Source: Siphonodentalium dalli (lineage: Eukaryota; Mollusca; Scaphopoda; Gadilida; Siphonodentaliidae). Taken from it: DNA of 64,000 nt. The notes under the pieces were generated by a model that was not told the origin of the DNA, ran no database searches, and saw only the letters and a program-made list of their open reading frames with translations. The translations under genes were made by a program, and so were the position numbers. Numbering within the stretch: the stretch's first letter is position 1; every line of letters starts with the position of its first letter. This document shows, piece after piece, positions 1-10,599 of the stretch. Where the stretch lies: NCBI GenBank assembly GCA_032622095.1, contig CP136062.1, positions 223,524,578 to 223,588,577 of the forward strand, in the 5' to 3' direction.

Positions 1-2653
1 ATCTCCTAAACCACAAGTGACTTGGCATCGTTCATGATATATATGGAGGACCTCAGCCATTCTACCACACGTCCTATCTCCTAAACCACAAGTGACTTGG
101 CATCGTTCATGATATATATGGAGGACCTCAGCCATTCTACCACACGTCCTATCTCCTAAACCACAAGTGACTTGGCATCGTTCATGATATATATAGAGGA
201 CCTCAGCCATTCTACCACACGTCCTATCTCCTAAACCACAAGTGACTTGGCATCGTTCATGATATATATGGAGGACCTCAGCCATTCTACCACACGTCCT
301 ATCTCCTAAACCACAAGTGACTTGGCATCGTTCATGATATATATGGAGGACCTCAGCCATTCTACCACACGTCCTATCTCCTAAACCACAAGTGACTTGG
401 CAACGTTCATGATATATATGGAGGACCTCAGCCATTCTACCACACGTCCTATCTCCTAAACCACAAGTGACTTGGCATTGTTCATGATATATATAGAGGA
501 CCTCAGCCATTCTACCACACGTCCTATCTCCTAAACCACAAGTGACTTGGCAACGTTCATGATATATATGGAGGACCTCAGCCATTCTACCACACGTCCT
601 ATCTCCTAAACCACAAGTGACTTGGCAACGTTCATGATATATATAGAGGACCTCAGCCATTCTACCACACGTCCTATCTCCTAAACCACAAGTGACTTGG
701 CAACGTGCATGATATATATGGAGGACCTCAGCCATTCTACCACACGTCCTATCTCCTAAACCACAAGTGACTTGGCATCGTTCATGATATATATAGAGGA
801 CCTCTACCACACGTCCTATCTCCTAAACCACAAGTGACTTGGCATCGTTCATGATATATATGGAGGACCTCTACCACACGTCCTATCTCCTAAACCACAA
901 GTGACTTGGCATCGTTCATGATATATATGGAGGACCTCAGCCATTCTACCACACATCCTATCTCTTAAACCACAAGTTACTTGGCATCGTTCATGATATA
1001 TATGGAGGACCTCAGCCATTCTACCACACGTCCTATCTCCTAAACCACAAGTGACTTGGCAACGTTCATGATATATATGGAGGACCTCAGCCATTCTATC
1101 ACACGTCCTATCTCCTAAACCACAAGTGACTTGGCAACGTGCATGATATATATGGAGGACCTCAGCCATTCTACCACACGTCCTATCTCCTAAACCACAA
1201 GTGACTTGGCATCGTTCATGATATATATAGAGGACCTCTACCACACGTCCTATCTCCTAAACCACAAGTGACTTGGCATCGTTCATGATATATATGGAGG
1301 ACCTCTACCACACGTCCTATCTCCTAAACCACAAGTGACTTGGCATCGTTCATGATATATATGGAGGACCTCTACCACACGTCCTATCTCCTAAACCACA
1401 AGTGACTTGGCATCGTTCATGATATATATGGAGGACCTCTACCACACGTCCTATCTCCTAAACCACAAGTGACTTGGCATCGTTCATGATATATATGGAG
1501 GACCTCTACCACACGTCCTATCTCCTAAACCACAAGTGACTTGGCAACGTTCATGATATATATGGAGGACCTCAGCCATTCTACCACACCTCCCATTTCC
1601 TAAACCACAAGTTACTTGGCAACGTTCATGATATATATGGAGGACCTCTACCACACGTCCTATCTCCTAAACCACAAGTGACTTGGCATCGTTCATGATA
1701 TATTTGGAGGACTTCAGCCATTCTACCACACCTCCCATTTCCTAAACCACAAGTGACTTGGCATCGTTCATGATATATTTGGAGGACTTCAGCCATTCTA
1801 CCACACCTCCCATTTCCTAAACCACAAGTGACTTGGCATCGTTCATGATATATTTGGAGGACTTCAGCCATTCTACCACACCTCCCATTTCCTAAACCAC
1901 AAGTGACTTGGCATCGTTCATGATATATTTGGAGGACTTCAGCCATTCTACCACACGTCCTATCTCCTAAACCACAAGTGACTTGGCATCGTTCATGATA
2001 TATATGGAGGACCTCTACCACACGTCCTATCTCCTAAACCACAAGTGACTTGGCATCGTTCATGATATATATGGAGGACCTCTACCACACGTCCTATCTC
2101 CTAAACCACAAGTGACTTGGCATCGTTCATGATATATATGGAGGACCTCTACCACACGTCCTATCTCCTAAACCACAAGTGACTTGGCATCGTTCATGAT
2201 ATATATGGAGGACCTCTACCACACGTCCTATCTCCTAAACCACAAGTGACTTGGCAACGTTCATGATATATATGGAGGACCTCAGCCATTCTACCACACC
2301 TCCCATTTCCTAAACCACAAATTACTTGGCAACGTTCATGATATATATGGAGGACCTCTACCACACGTCCTATCTCCTAAACCACAAGTGACTTGGCATC
2401 GTTCATGATATATTTGGAGGACTTCAGCCATTCTACCACACCTCCCATTTCCTAAACCACAAGTGACTTGGCATCGTTCATGATATATTTGGAGGACTTC
2501 AGCCATTCTACCACACCTCCCATTTCCTAAACCACAAGTGACTTGGCATCGTTCATGATATATTTGGAGGACTTCAGCCATTCTACCACACCTCCCATTT
2601 CCTAAACCACAAGTGACTTGGCATCGTTCATGATATATATGGAGGACCTCAAC
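1..2653. repeat. 75/67-bp satellite array (cut by window start)
   Basis: Head-to-tail monomers with common core ctcctaaaccacaagtgact. The full monomer is 75 bp. A shorter 67-bp form lacks 8 bp between 'gacct' and 'ctaccac'. A third 75-bp variant carries cctcccatttcc and atatttggaggactt. The first 780 bp are all 75-mers; 67-mers dominate 1246-1548 and about 1960-2220. Because 75 is a multiple of 3 and the minus strand of the monomer lacks stops, apparent 25-residue repeat proteins arise, but each 67-bp monomer shifts the frame and brings in a stop. I therefore read it as noncoding satellite DNA. The array runs off the left edge. Confidence 0.97.
1246..2653. repeat. 710-bp higher-order repeat within the 75/67-bp satellite
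   Basis: The monomer order repeats with a 710-bp shift. The variant monomer starting 'ctcagccattctaccacacc' at 1571 recurs at 2281 with the same flanking monomers. The period equals five 75-mers plus five 67-mers (375+335). The second block stops one or two monomers early at about 2653. A few substitutions separate the two blocks (for example 'gttacttgg' versus 'attacttgg'). Confidence 0.88.
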
Positions 2654-2699
2654 CACGGGGCCACAAAAAACTCCAAGAAGCCTTTATATGCCAGTCTCA

Positions 2700-3489
2700 A
2701 ACCACAAGCAGCTTGGAGAAGTGTACACTGTTAGACCATGGGATGAAGTGAACACTGTATGTGCTGAACGTACATATAAACAGCGAGACCATACACAAGC
2801 AGCTTGGAGAAGTGTACACTGTTAGACCATGGGATGAAGTGAACACTGTATGTGCTGAACGTACATATAAACAGCGAGACCATACACAAGCAGCTTGGAG
2901 AAGTGTACACTGTTAGACCATGGGATGAAGTGAACACTGTATGTGCTGAACGTACATGTAAACAGCGAGACCATACACAAGCAACTTGGAGAAGTGTAAA
3001 CTGTAATAGTCTGTATGTGCTGAACGTACATGTAAACAGCGAGACCATACACAAGCAACTTGGAGAAGTGTAAACTGTAATAGTCTGTATGTGCTGAACG
3101 TACATGTAAACAGCGAGACCATACACAAGCAACTTGGAGAAGTGTAAACTGTAATAGTCTGTATGTGCTGAACGTACATGTAAACAGCGAGACCATACAC
3201 AAGCAACTTGGAGAAGTGTACACTGTAATAGTCTGTATGTGCTGAACGTACATGTAAACAGCGAGACCATACACAAGCAACTTGGAGAAGTGTACACTGT
3301 AATAGTCTGTATGTGCTGAACGTACATGTAAACAGCGAGACCATACACAAGCAACTTGGAGAAGTGTACACTGTAATAGTCTGTATGTGCTGAACGTACA
3401 TGTAAACAGCGAGACCATACACAAGCAGCTTGGAGAAGTGTACACTGTATGTGCTGAACGTACATGTAAACAGCGAGACCATACACAAG
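2700..3489. repeat. 91/74-bp satellite array
   Basis: Three 91-bp monomers start at 2709, 2800 and 2891. Six 74-bp monomers start at 2982, 3056, 3130, 3204, 3278 and 3352, and a 64-bp monomer at 3426. The 74-mers replace the 'gttagaccatgggatgaagtgaac' part of the 91-mer with a shorter 'aatagtct' segment. The shared core is cagcgagaccatacacaagc. Long minus-strand reading frames rich in Tyr/Cys/His are a by-product of stop-free monomers. Confidence 0.95.
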
Positions 3490-4270
3490 CAACTCATAGC
3501 ACGAACATGAAGAATATGGTGGTATGATGAATATGGCGGTATGATGAATTTGGTGGTATGATGAATATGGTGGTATGATGAATATGGTGGTATGATGAAT
3601 ATGGTGGTATCATGAATATGGTGGTATGAAGAATATGGCGGTCCAAACAACGAGACCACAAGCAACTCATAGCACGAACATGAAGAATTATAGTGGTATG
3701 ATGAATATGGTGGTATGATGAATATGGCGATATGATGAATATGGTGGTCCAAACAACGAGACCACAAGCAACTCATAGCACGAACATGATGAATATGGTG
3801 TTATGATGAATATGGCGGTATGATGAATATGGTGGTATGATGAATATGGTGGTCCAAACAACGAGACCACAAGCAACTCATAGCACGAACATGAAGAATA
3901 TGGTGGTATGATGAATTTGGTGGTCCAAACAACGAGACCACAAGCAACTCATAGTGCATACATGATGAATATGGTGGTATGATGAATATGGCGGTATGAT
4001 GAATATGGTGGTCCAAATAACGAGACCACAAGCAACTCATAGTGCATACATGATGAATATGGTGGTCTTAACATAACAAACGAGACCTTGAGGGAATCGT
4101 AAAATGTGCATGATGAATATGGTGGTCCTAAACTACATGACCACAAGAGACTCATTTGGAGCAGACGCATGATGCATATGTTGGTGCCAAACCTCAAGAG
4201 ACTCGCATATAGTGATGAATATGTTGGTGCTAAACCACACGAGGCTCGCATATAGTGATGAATATTCTGG
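3490..4270. repeat. compound satellite: 17-bp units between 'cgagaccacaagcaactcat' spacers
   Basis: Runs of the 17-bp unit atgatgaatatggtggt alternate with a spacer of about 44 bp (ggtccaaacaacgagaccacaagcaactcatag...). The spacer occurs near 3640, 3740, 3850, 3922 and 4010, with decayed versions near 4065, 4120, 4180 and 4230. The 'gagaccacaagcaact' core is shared with the preceding 74-bp array, so the two arrays look related. Confidence 0.9.
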
Positions 4271-4299
4271 GACACGGAGATAGTAACTTCATGAGCACA

Positions 4300-4551
4300 T
4301 TAACCCTTTACCCAACAAACCGGCCAAAACCGGCCAAATAAAGCTTCAACAGCCTAAAATATCTTCGGTCTGTCTCAATAGAACCATACAAATATGGATA
4401 TCATTGGAACCGGCTCATTGACCACATTGTGATGGTTACAGTTATGCCCTGTGCCAATGCATTCTCTTATATATGTGAGGCGACCTGTGGTCGACTCGCA
4501 TATATAAGAGAATGCATTGGCACAGGGCCCTTCTGTTGGGTAAAGGGTTAA
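4300..4551 (+). mobile_element. piggyBac-like MITE family A, copy 1 (single hairpin)
   Basis: Starts TTAACCCTTTACCCAACA and ends TGTTGGGTAAAGGGTTAA. The left arm carries duplicated 'ccggccaaa' and a subterminal stretch of about 130 bp seen in every family A copy. Only one hairpin is present (about 4459-4525, loop region cgacctgtggtcg). The other A copies have two, so this one probably lost the linker by recombination between the hairpins. Confidence 0.88.
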
Positions 4552-4574
4552 TAGTTTGATTCTATGCATTCCTC

Positions 4575-4650
4575 ATGTTGCTTTACTAAATTCACCCTCT
4601 GGGGACCTCATTCTGCAAATTACAGACACACTATGTCCAGGCTTGTTCTT
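4575..4650 (+). mobile_element. family H MITE end fragment
   Basis: Contains actaaattcaccctctgggg, then 'acctcattctgcaaattacagacacacta' and 'aggctt'. This is the right end of family H. No left half is visible. Confidence 0.75.
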
Positions 4651-5063
4651 GGTATTCCTGTCCTATATTTTCACGATCGCGAACTCAAAACTGCTAGTGT
4701 CCACCAAAAATGCATTCACGCTATTCCCAAATGGCAGATTGGGAATAATCAAATAGAATTGATAATCCCAACAGGGACTGTACGATCGCACCGTTGCATG
4801 CTGGCAGACTTTACAATATCACACTAAACTAGAGCGGCGAGACTTAAATTCAGCCAAGATATATACGATTAGGAACACAAGCATGGTATCAGTCCTGTAT
4901 AATGATTCTGAGATCAAATTGGTTGAGTTCACTGTTATTCTAACAAGTAAGTTCACATGCAGGGGTGATATATAGCAGTAATATTACACTCATAGGACAG
5001 GGTAATAAATCAAACTAACTATTTCTCTACCTAATTTCTTGGTGGGTCTATAATTGATAAATT
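4651..5063. other. unassigned spacer
   Basis: AT-rich sequence without a recognisable gene or repeat boundary. Two short 'aatggcagattgggaataatc'-like words are the only local structure. I see nothing I can name. Confidence 0.5.
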
Positions 5064-5500
5064 AAAGGTACTCAATCCGATCAGACGCTCCTAAATTACT
5101 ATTTCTTTGGCTTTGGGGGTAAAAAATATTTGATTCGAGTCGAGGAACCCACCCATCAAAGCTCAGGGCGATTAGATATCAATTTTTGAAGTTTGCTATT
5201 TTTATTGTTTATGGACCAGAAGCACGTGGTCAAACGGACGAAGATGCGGATGAAGATGGATAACTCTAAAATCAAGTATTATTACCACTTGATTTTAGAG
5301 TTATCCATCTTCATCCGCATCTTCGTCCGTTTGACCACGTGCTTCTGGTCCACAAACAATAGAAATAGCAAACTTCAAAAATCGATATCTAATCACCCTG
5401 AGCTTTGATGGGTGGGTTCCTCGACTCGAATCAAATATTTTTTACCCCTGAAGCCAAAGAAATAGTAAATTAGGAGCATCTGATTGGTTTGATTACCTTT
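5064..5500. mobile_element. family K: 437-bp near-perfect palindromic MITE
   Basis: Two inverted arms of about 200 bp meet around 5284. The left arm runs from aaaggtactcaatccgatca through gaccagaagcacgtgg to gataactctaaaatcaag. The right arm is its reverse complement with few differences and ends near 'gattaccttt'. A half copy lies at 20031-20270. The open frame across the centre reads the same on both strands and is not a gene. Confidence 0.92.
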
Positions 5501-5532
5501 GAAATATATTGGTTATATAAGAACGGTAATTA

Positions 5533-5648
5533 AGAGCTCTAAGAGCTCTTTCCATCAATGTATCACATTATTATAATCAATAAATTTGAAAAATGATCAA
5601 GGAAATATGGGTTGATACAAAAATCGGACTTGGCACTGAAAGGGTTAA
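5533..5648 (-). mobile_element. family B piggyBac-like MITE, one arm
   Basis: Reads gagctctttccatcaatg, then 'aataaatttgaaaaatgatcaaggaaatatgggttgatac', and ends TTGGCACTGAAAGGGTTAA. The opposite arm is missing apart from a short 'gagctctaagagctc' centre. Confidence 0.75.
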
Positions 5649-5681
5649 ACATCCAATTACATTATAAAAATATGATCTAAA

Positions 5682-5968
5682 CATTTTCATGATGGGAGGT
5701 GCGCTGGTGCAGCATTAACTTTTTCATGATGGGAGCAGTGCTGGTGCAGCATTAACTTTTTCATGATGGGAGCAGTGCTGGTGCATCATTAAAGATCCTG
5801 TGCCAACACATTCTCTTATATATGCGAGTCATAGGGGGAGCCTCACATATATAAGAGAATACATTGGCCTAACAATATTTACCTTGACCTTGTATTTAAG
5901 CCAGTGCATTTCCTTATATAACTATATTTTCAAAATATTTCAGGAAGCTCCAGTCATTGTAGGGTTAA
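5682..5968 (+). mobile_element. family D piggyBac-like MITE with triplicated left end
   Basis: The left subterminal block tttttcatgatgggagcagt plus 'gctggtgcagcattaac' is present three times in tandem (5682-5793). It is followed by a hairpin of the D type, the 'cctaacaatatttaccttgaccttg' linker and the right end 'ggaagctccagtcattgtagggTTAA'. The second hairpin is deleted down to a remnant. Confidence 0.8.
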
Positions 5969-6265
5969 CTCATGTATCATGAGGGAGCTTTTTGATAATA
6001 TGTTCAAGCCATGATAATGTGACTTAGGATGCTAAAGTAACTGTTAGGATTTTCGTTTGATGCAGCAGTCTACTGGTATGGGTCCTATGAGTAATTAATA
6101 GGGATGACAATCATTCAGGGAATCTTGTAACTGTCACCAATGAATCGAAATTGGAAAACAGTCTGGGACACGACATCGTTAATTTCAAAATGCAAATATC
6201 TAAAGCCTGCTGTTTACGGCCAATTAATATGAAAATTGTCTGGCACAGCAACAGGGGGAGACCTA
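5969..6265. other. unassigned spacer
   Basis: No reading frame, repeat end or RNA gene could be recognised here. Confidence 0.45.
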
Positions 6266-6713
6266 CAAGCCAGAATTTAGTGAGTCTGACATTTTCAGAA
6301 TGAGGTCCCCAGAGTGTAAATTTAGTGATGCTATCCCACACGATGGGCTAGCCTCACCAAATTCACCCTCTGGGGACTTCATTCTGCTTAGGCCTCATCT
6401 TCTGGGAAGTATCTATAGTTTCAAATTAACATTGTTTTTTAAGTTACCTTTTCCTTCTGTTGACTTTCTATATCCCCTAATTTTCAGAAGATAACATGCA
6501 TAATTGAGGTGACTAATGGGTGAACATCACCAACTACAAATGGGGAATCTCAATCTGATCCTAGGCCTCCAACAGCAGTTGAGGCCTAAGCAAAATGAGG
6601 TCCGCAGAGGTTGAATTTGGTGATGCTAGCCTGCTTTGCGGGATAGCATCACTAAATTCACCCTCTGGGGACCTCATTCTACAAATGTCAAACTCACTAA
6701 ATTCAGGCTTGGA
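6266..6713 (+). mobile_element. family H MITE, copy 1 (complete)
   Basis: The left end reads 'aagccagaatttagtgagtctgacattttcag', then gaatgaggtccccagagtg. The right end mirrors it (cactaaattcaccctctggg, then 'cactaaattcaggctt'). Between the ends are two small internal palindromes (ctatcccacacgatgggctag; gctagcctgctttgcgggatagc) and a centre containing 'cctcatcttctgggaagtatc' and 'tatatcccctaatttt'. No transposase is present. Confidence 0.82.
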
Positions 6714-6845
6714 GATGAGGTTGTAAGCAGAATGAGGTTCGCAGAGGGTGAATTTGGTGATGCTAGCCCGCTATGCGGGGTAGCATCACTAAATTCACCC
6801 TCTGGGGACCTCATTCTGCAAATGACAGACACCCTATTTCAAGGC
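6714..6845 (+). repeat. tandem duplication of the family H right end
   Basis: The block from 'aagcagaatgaggttcgcagagggtgaatttgg' to 'gacagacaccctatttcaaggctt' repeats the right hairpin of the preceding element directly after its end. Confidence 0.8.
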
Positions 6846-7369
6846 TTGGAGACCTATCAAGCAGTTCATCAAGAATCTCATATCGCATCAAATTGGCAAT
6901 ACCTTCCGTTGGATAACGGCAATAAGCCGTAAAGTCTAAATTGTCCGACAGGAAGAAAGCTGGTCGCTAGACTAATCTCAGACTTTCTCGGAGTAAAAGT
7001 CATTCTCAGTGAAGTATACCAGAATCAATTACATACAAGGCAGTTAAGATCGCGTTTTCTATCATGTTAAGTAACGCTAATAAAATCAATGGACAAACTC
7101 TGAAATTGGTGACAATGATGACTGGCTACTATAGATAATAAGAGGGGGGAGCCGGAGGATAGTGAGATCACATTAGAGGTTCGGACAGTTCGGTCAAGAA
7201 AAGTATATTCTTTAATGTGGTATGTGAATATTTCTATCAATCGTATTATATTATTATAGAAATTTCTAACTCAGCAGCTGGAATTTTCTAACTGAAACCA
7301 CAAACTTTCCAAATGGTTTCAAATTTCCGACTTAACAACCCATTAGAAAATGTCCATTTGATGGTCATC
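6846..7369. other. unassigned AT-rich spacer
   Basis: No gene is visible. The stretch 7255-7345 holds local partial repeats of 'aatttctaac/aatttccgac', nothing more. Confidence 0.45.
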
Positions 7370-7449
7370 TACAGTAATGCTCTAAGTAATTGACTTCTTA
7401 ACCACATTCTGCTGTGGTTAAGAAGTCGATTACTTAGAGCATTACTGTA
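7370..7449. mobile_element. family F pogo/mariner-like MITE, minimal 80-bp copy
   Basis: TACAGTAATGCTCTAAGTAA at the left is mirrored by 'ttacttagagcattactgTA' at the right, with 'cttaaccaca..tgtggttaag' at the centre. It is almost a pure palindrome: the inner arms of full copies are missing. Confidence 0.88.
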
Positions 7450-8028
7450 TGGCTAAAATATTTGACTGAAAGAAGGGAATTATTCTATTCTTGATTCAAC
7501 AAGATGCTTACAAATTTCCAGCACGAACTAACAATCTGTTAACTGTCTTGAAGCAGTACCCTGCTTTCTTGTTATTCTAGTTACCTCGAATAAAATGAAA
7601 TACTCTAGAATATTCCAGAATATTCTTGCTTTATTCAAGTTTGTTATTCCAGTACTAAACATGAATAAACTGGAATAAACATGAATATGAGAAAACAACG
7701 TAAATTCAGTATATTTTACTAATTCTTTATCTAGAATAAACATGAATAAACATGAATAAACATGAATAAACAGGAATTGTGAGAAAACAATGAAAAATAA
7801 GTAAATTTTACTAATTCTTTATCTAGAATAAACATGATTGAACAAGAATGTTGTGACATTGCAAAAAATTAGAGAAGAATAACATGGAATAAACTGGAAT
7901 ATTTATGTTTCAGCCAAGTATGAGACTAGAATAAGAATGAATAAACAGGAATTTGGGACTTTTGACTATATTGTGCAACAAAGTTAAAATATTCTACAAA
8001 GTTCATGTTTATTCTATTCAACTTTTAT

Positions 8029-8275
8029 TCCAGTTTATTCATGGTGCCATAAACCATTCTAGAATATTCTTGTTTATTCATGGTGCCATAAACCATTCTA
8101 GAATATTCTTGTTTATTCATGGTGCCATAAACCATTCTAGAATATTCTTGTTTATTCATGGTGCCATATACCATTCTAGAATATTCTTGTTTATTCATGG
8201 TGCCATAAACCATTCTAGAATATTCTTGTTTATTCATGGTGCCATAAACCATTCTAGAATATTCTTGCAATATTA
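8029..8275 (+). repeat. 39-bp tandem array, left foldback arm
   Basis: Six copies of atggtgccataaaccattct + agaatattcttgtttattc start at 8041, 8080, 8119, 8158, 8197 and 8236. One has 'atataccatt'. Since 39 is a multiple of 3, both strands are open; I do not call a protein. Confidence 0.95.
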
Positions 8276-8536
8276 TTCCATAATAATCTGGAATAATTCA
8301 TGAATATTCTCTAATAATTCCTGGTCATAATAGCAGGGTATTGCTCTCTTTTAAATACTCATTTGAGCCTGGCAATAGTTCAGATCATGTACTTTTTATG
8401 GCAGTTAATCATTTCCAATAATAGTTTATACTTGCTGAGAACACTGTTCCCAAAATTTCCAATCTAAAAATATGATTAAAGTAACCTTTTTATTGTTATA
8501 TAATATGCTTGGTGTGGTCTTCAGATAGCATACTGA

Positions 8537-8676
8537 TACAGTAATGCCCTAGTTAATCAACTGCTCCCTGAGAGCTTTCCGATGAATGGCAACAAGCCAT
8601 ATTTCCGACTAAATCCTGAAAAGTTACCCATAATTCTGCTGTGGTTAAGGGGTCGATTACTTAGGGCATTACTGTA
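8537..8676 (-). mobile_element. family F MITE, left tip plus right half
   Basis: Left tip TACAGTAATGCCCTAGTTAA, then a deletion straight to 'gagagctttccgatgaatggcaacaagcc', and the complete right half to 'gggcattactgTA'. Confidence 0.85.
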
Positions 8677-8777
8677 GATTCCTTCAGGTGGTGCACAATA
8701 GATTAAAAATTAGGTAGTTTTCTGTGTAGGTCTGTCTAAACTTCCATGTCCTGACTTAGCTCAGGCATGGCAACCCT

Positions 8778-9007
8778 TTAACCCTTTGAGTGCCAGGGGC
8801 CGATATTATCGGCCCTAAACCTACACAATAAGTCTGTTAATGAATATAATAAAATATATTAAAATTGTAAAAAAAAAAAAATGTTAAACCAATGCATTCT
8901 CTTATATATGTGAGGCGACCTATGGTCGACTCGCATATATAAGAGAATGCATTGGCAAAGGGTATATGGGTTGATACAAAAATCGGACCTGGCACTCAAA
9001 GGGTTAA
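8778..9007 (-). mobile_element. family C piggyBac-like MITE, copy 1
   Basis: TTAACCCTTTGAGTGCCAGG at the left and CCTGGCACTCAAAGGGTTAA at the right. One alpha-type hairpin (ends ccaatgc/gcattgg, central 'cgacctatggtcg') is followed by 'aaagggtatatgggttgatacaaaaatcgg'. The left interior has a self-complementary ggccgatattatcggcc and a poly-A tract of 13. Confidence 0.88.
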
Positions 9008-9362
9008 TGGGGTATGTGACTATTTGTATCAATATCATATTATAATATTATAGTCCAATTAGTTACCTTCGACATAAACCAGCTAGCAAAATCAGTTTGG
9101 ATAATGCAGTTTTATGTCAAAGCCCTGTGTATATATCTTTCTATAGCATACTTTACACACAAATCAGTGGCAGGATTTTTTGTCAATTTGAATTTATTTT
9201 TACCCTGCGAATCAATACATGATGCTATATATATCAGAAAGAGTGACATCTTATGGTCATAATGAATTTATGAGCAACCTCAGTTTGCTTACATTTAATA
9301 CACAATGTCACTTCATGAGGTCAAATGAGTTTGTATTCATGTAAACATTGTAATTAAAGACA
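9008..9362. other. unassigned spacer inside the foldback interval
   Basis: AT-rich with no recognisable gene. 'aaatcagtggcaggattttttgtcaatttgaatttatttttaccc' has no match elsewhere in the window that I can see. Confidence 0.4.
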
Positions 9363-9737
9363 TAATATGGACTTGTTTGGGTGCGCTAAACTTATAAGTT
9401 AGTACTCAGGCTCTATACCAACCTGGGGAATGTATCATTATACTAACATCACCAAAAATTTCAAAGAAATCGACCATACCACTCCATAGAAAACATTGTC
9501 TGAACTACGGTCAATTGTAAATATTTACATCTCGATTCGGGACGCAACAATCGGCGATAAACTAACGCAAACGATTTCGCAATCTAGAGTCATTGCATTT
9601 AATTAATATCTAAGAATGACGGTGTGTGTGTTTTAAATGTGGGTTAATGTTCGTAAAAATAACTACTTTGAGCCATAATATTCTCCATTTCTATTGTATC
9701 ACCCTACCAGAGTGTTTCACATCACTTTAAATATATT
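9363..9737 (-). mobile_element. family J repeat, copy 1
   Basis: Inverted relative to a second copy at 43460-43815. Shared words include aaatatttacatctcgattc (versus 'gaatcgagaggtaaatattt'), 'tagtttatcg' and 'tttctattgtatcaccctaccagagtgtttcacat'. Both copies begin and end with 'ttaaag'-like sequence. Superfamily unknown. Confidence 0.7.
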
Positions 9738-9921
9738 TTTCAGTTGGCAACTCTTGTAGAGTTCAGAACAAATATAATAATTTCTATGGAATAATTAAAC
9801 ATGTTTACTGTCACAATTGTGACATTTTATTACAGTTATTGGGGATTTTAGGTGAGCAGGTCAACAACAGGTGAGCAGGTCAAACCCTGTTATAGACAGA
9901 CATATACACGGGGCTTCGACA

Positions 9922-10301
9922 CAGGGACCAGTCTAGAGAGCCACAGGGGAGATATCTTCTCCCTAAAATGTGCCACTTCTCCCTGTTTAGTCCTTGGGAG
10001 AAGTGACTTCTCTCTCATATACCAGTATACCCTTCTCCCAACAGCATATTTACTGATTAGAATGGTGTTCTTACTCACTATAATGGTTTTATAAACGGGG
10101 TCTTGTTACTCACTATAATGGTTTTATAAACGGGTTCTTGTGTTGCAAGATAATTATTGGATCATATAAGGGTAATGTTGGTGTGTAACTTGAACTTCAG
10201 CCATTTATTGTTGCTTCTCCCAGATCACAGTCCACTTCTCCCTTATAACCAATCAATGAGAATTGACTTCTCTTGATTTGAAACCTCTAGACAGGTCCCT
10301 A
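9922..10301 (+). mobile_element. family W hAT-like MITE, copy 1
   Basis: Opens CAGGGACCAGTCTAGAGAG and closes 'cctctagacaggtccct'. The interior has several copies of the subterminal motif ttctccc/gggagaagtgacttctc and a duplicated 'actcactataatggttttataaacgggg' block (10073-10136). Flanking target duplication not found. Confidence 0.7.
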
Positions 10302-10320
10302 GCTGAACCAATGTCACTCG

Positions 10321-10495
10321 CTGGTTTACATCAAAGGAAATGAGTATTTATTAAAGAAAGGATTTAACTTGTTATCTGAAAATTTCCTGAGGGACTCGTC
10401 AATAAGTATTTAGTAAAGAAAGGCTTAAACTTATTATCTGAACATTTCCTGAGGGATAATATAACTACTGGACAATGTATATTTAGTAAAGAAAC
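10321..10495. mobile_element. family G fragments in tandem
   Basis: Two head-to-tail copies of 'ttaacttgttatctgaaaatttcctgaggga' plus 'agtatttagtaaagaaagg', related to the inner part of family G. They provide an uninterrupted comparison for the insertion at 53575. Confidence 0.65.
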
Positions 10496-10599
10496 AGTTA
10501 ATTTATATCCGGTATGGAGCCTCTCACAAACCCAAGCAGACGACAGTCATCAGTCTTTCTATCTGGGGCTCCCTAGATTAATTAATTAATTTCCATCCC

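Noticed and set aside
849-2656. Minus-strand Cys-rich repeat 'proteins' of 106-131 residues
   Set aside because: They follow the 75-bp satellite period (25 codons) and are broken wherever a 67-bp monomer shifts the frame; no start context, splice sites or domain.
2731-3776. Minus-strand Tyr/Cys/His-rich open frames up to 287 residues
   Set aside because: Products of stop-free 74- and 17-bp satellite monomers; the same repeat is read in several frames at once.
4300-4320. Telomere-like TTAACCC
   Set aside because: Occurs once per element end, followed by family-specific sequence; it is TTAA plus a piggyBac-like CCCTTT terminus, not a telomeric array.
5193-5408. 71-codon open frame in family K
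   Set aside because: Lies across the centre of a palindrome, so it encodes reverse-complementary halves; no protein family resemblance.
8025-8303. Repeat proteins on both strands
   Set aside because: 39-bp tandem repeat, a multiple of 3, open on both strands by chance.
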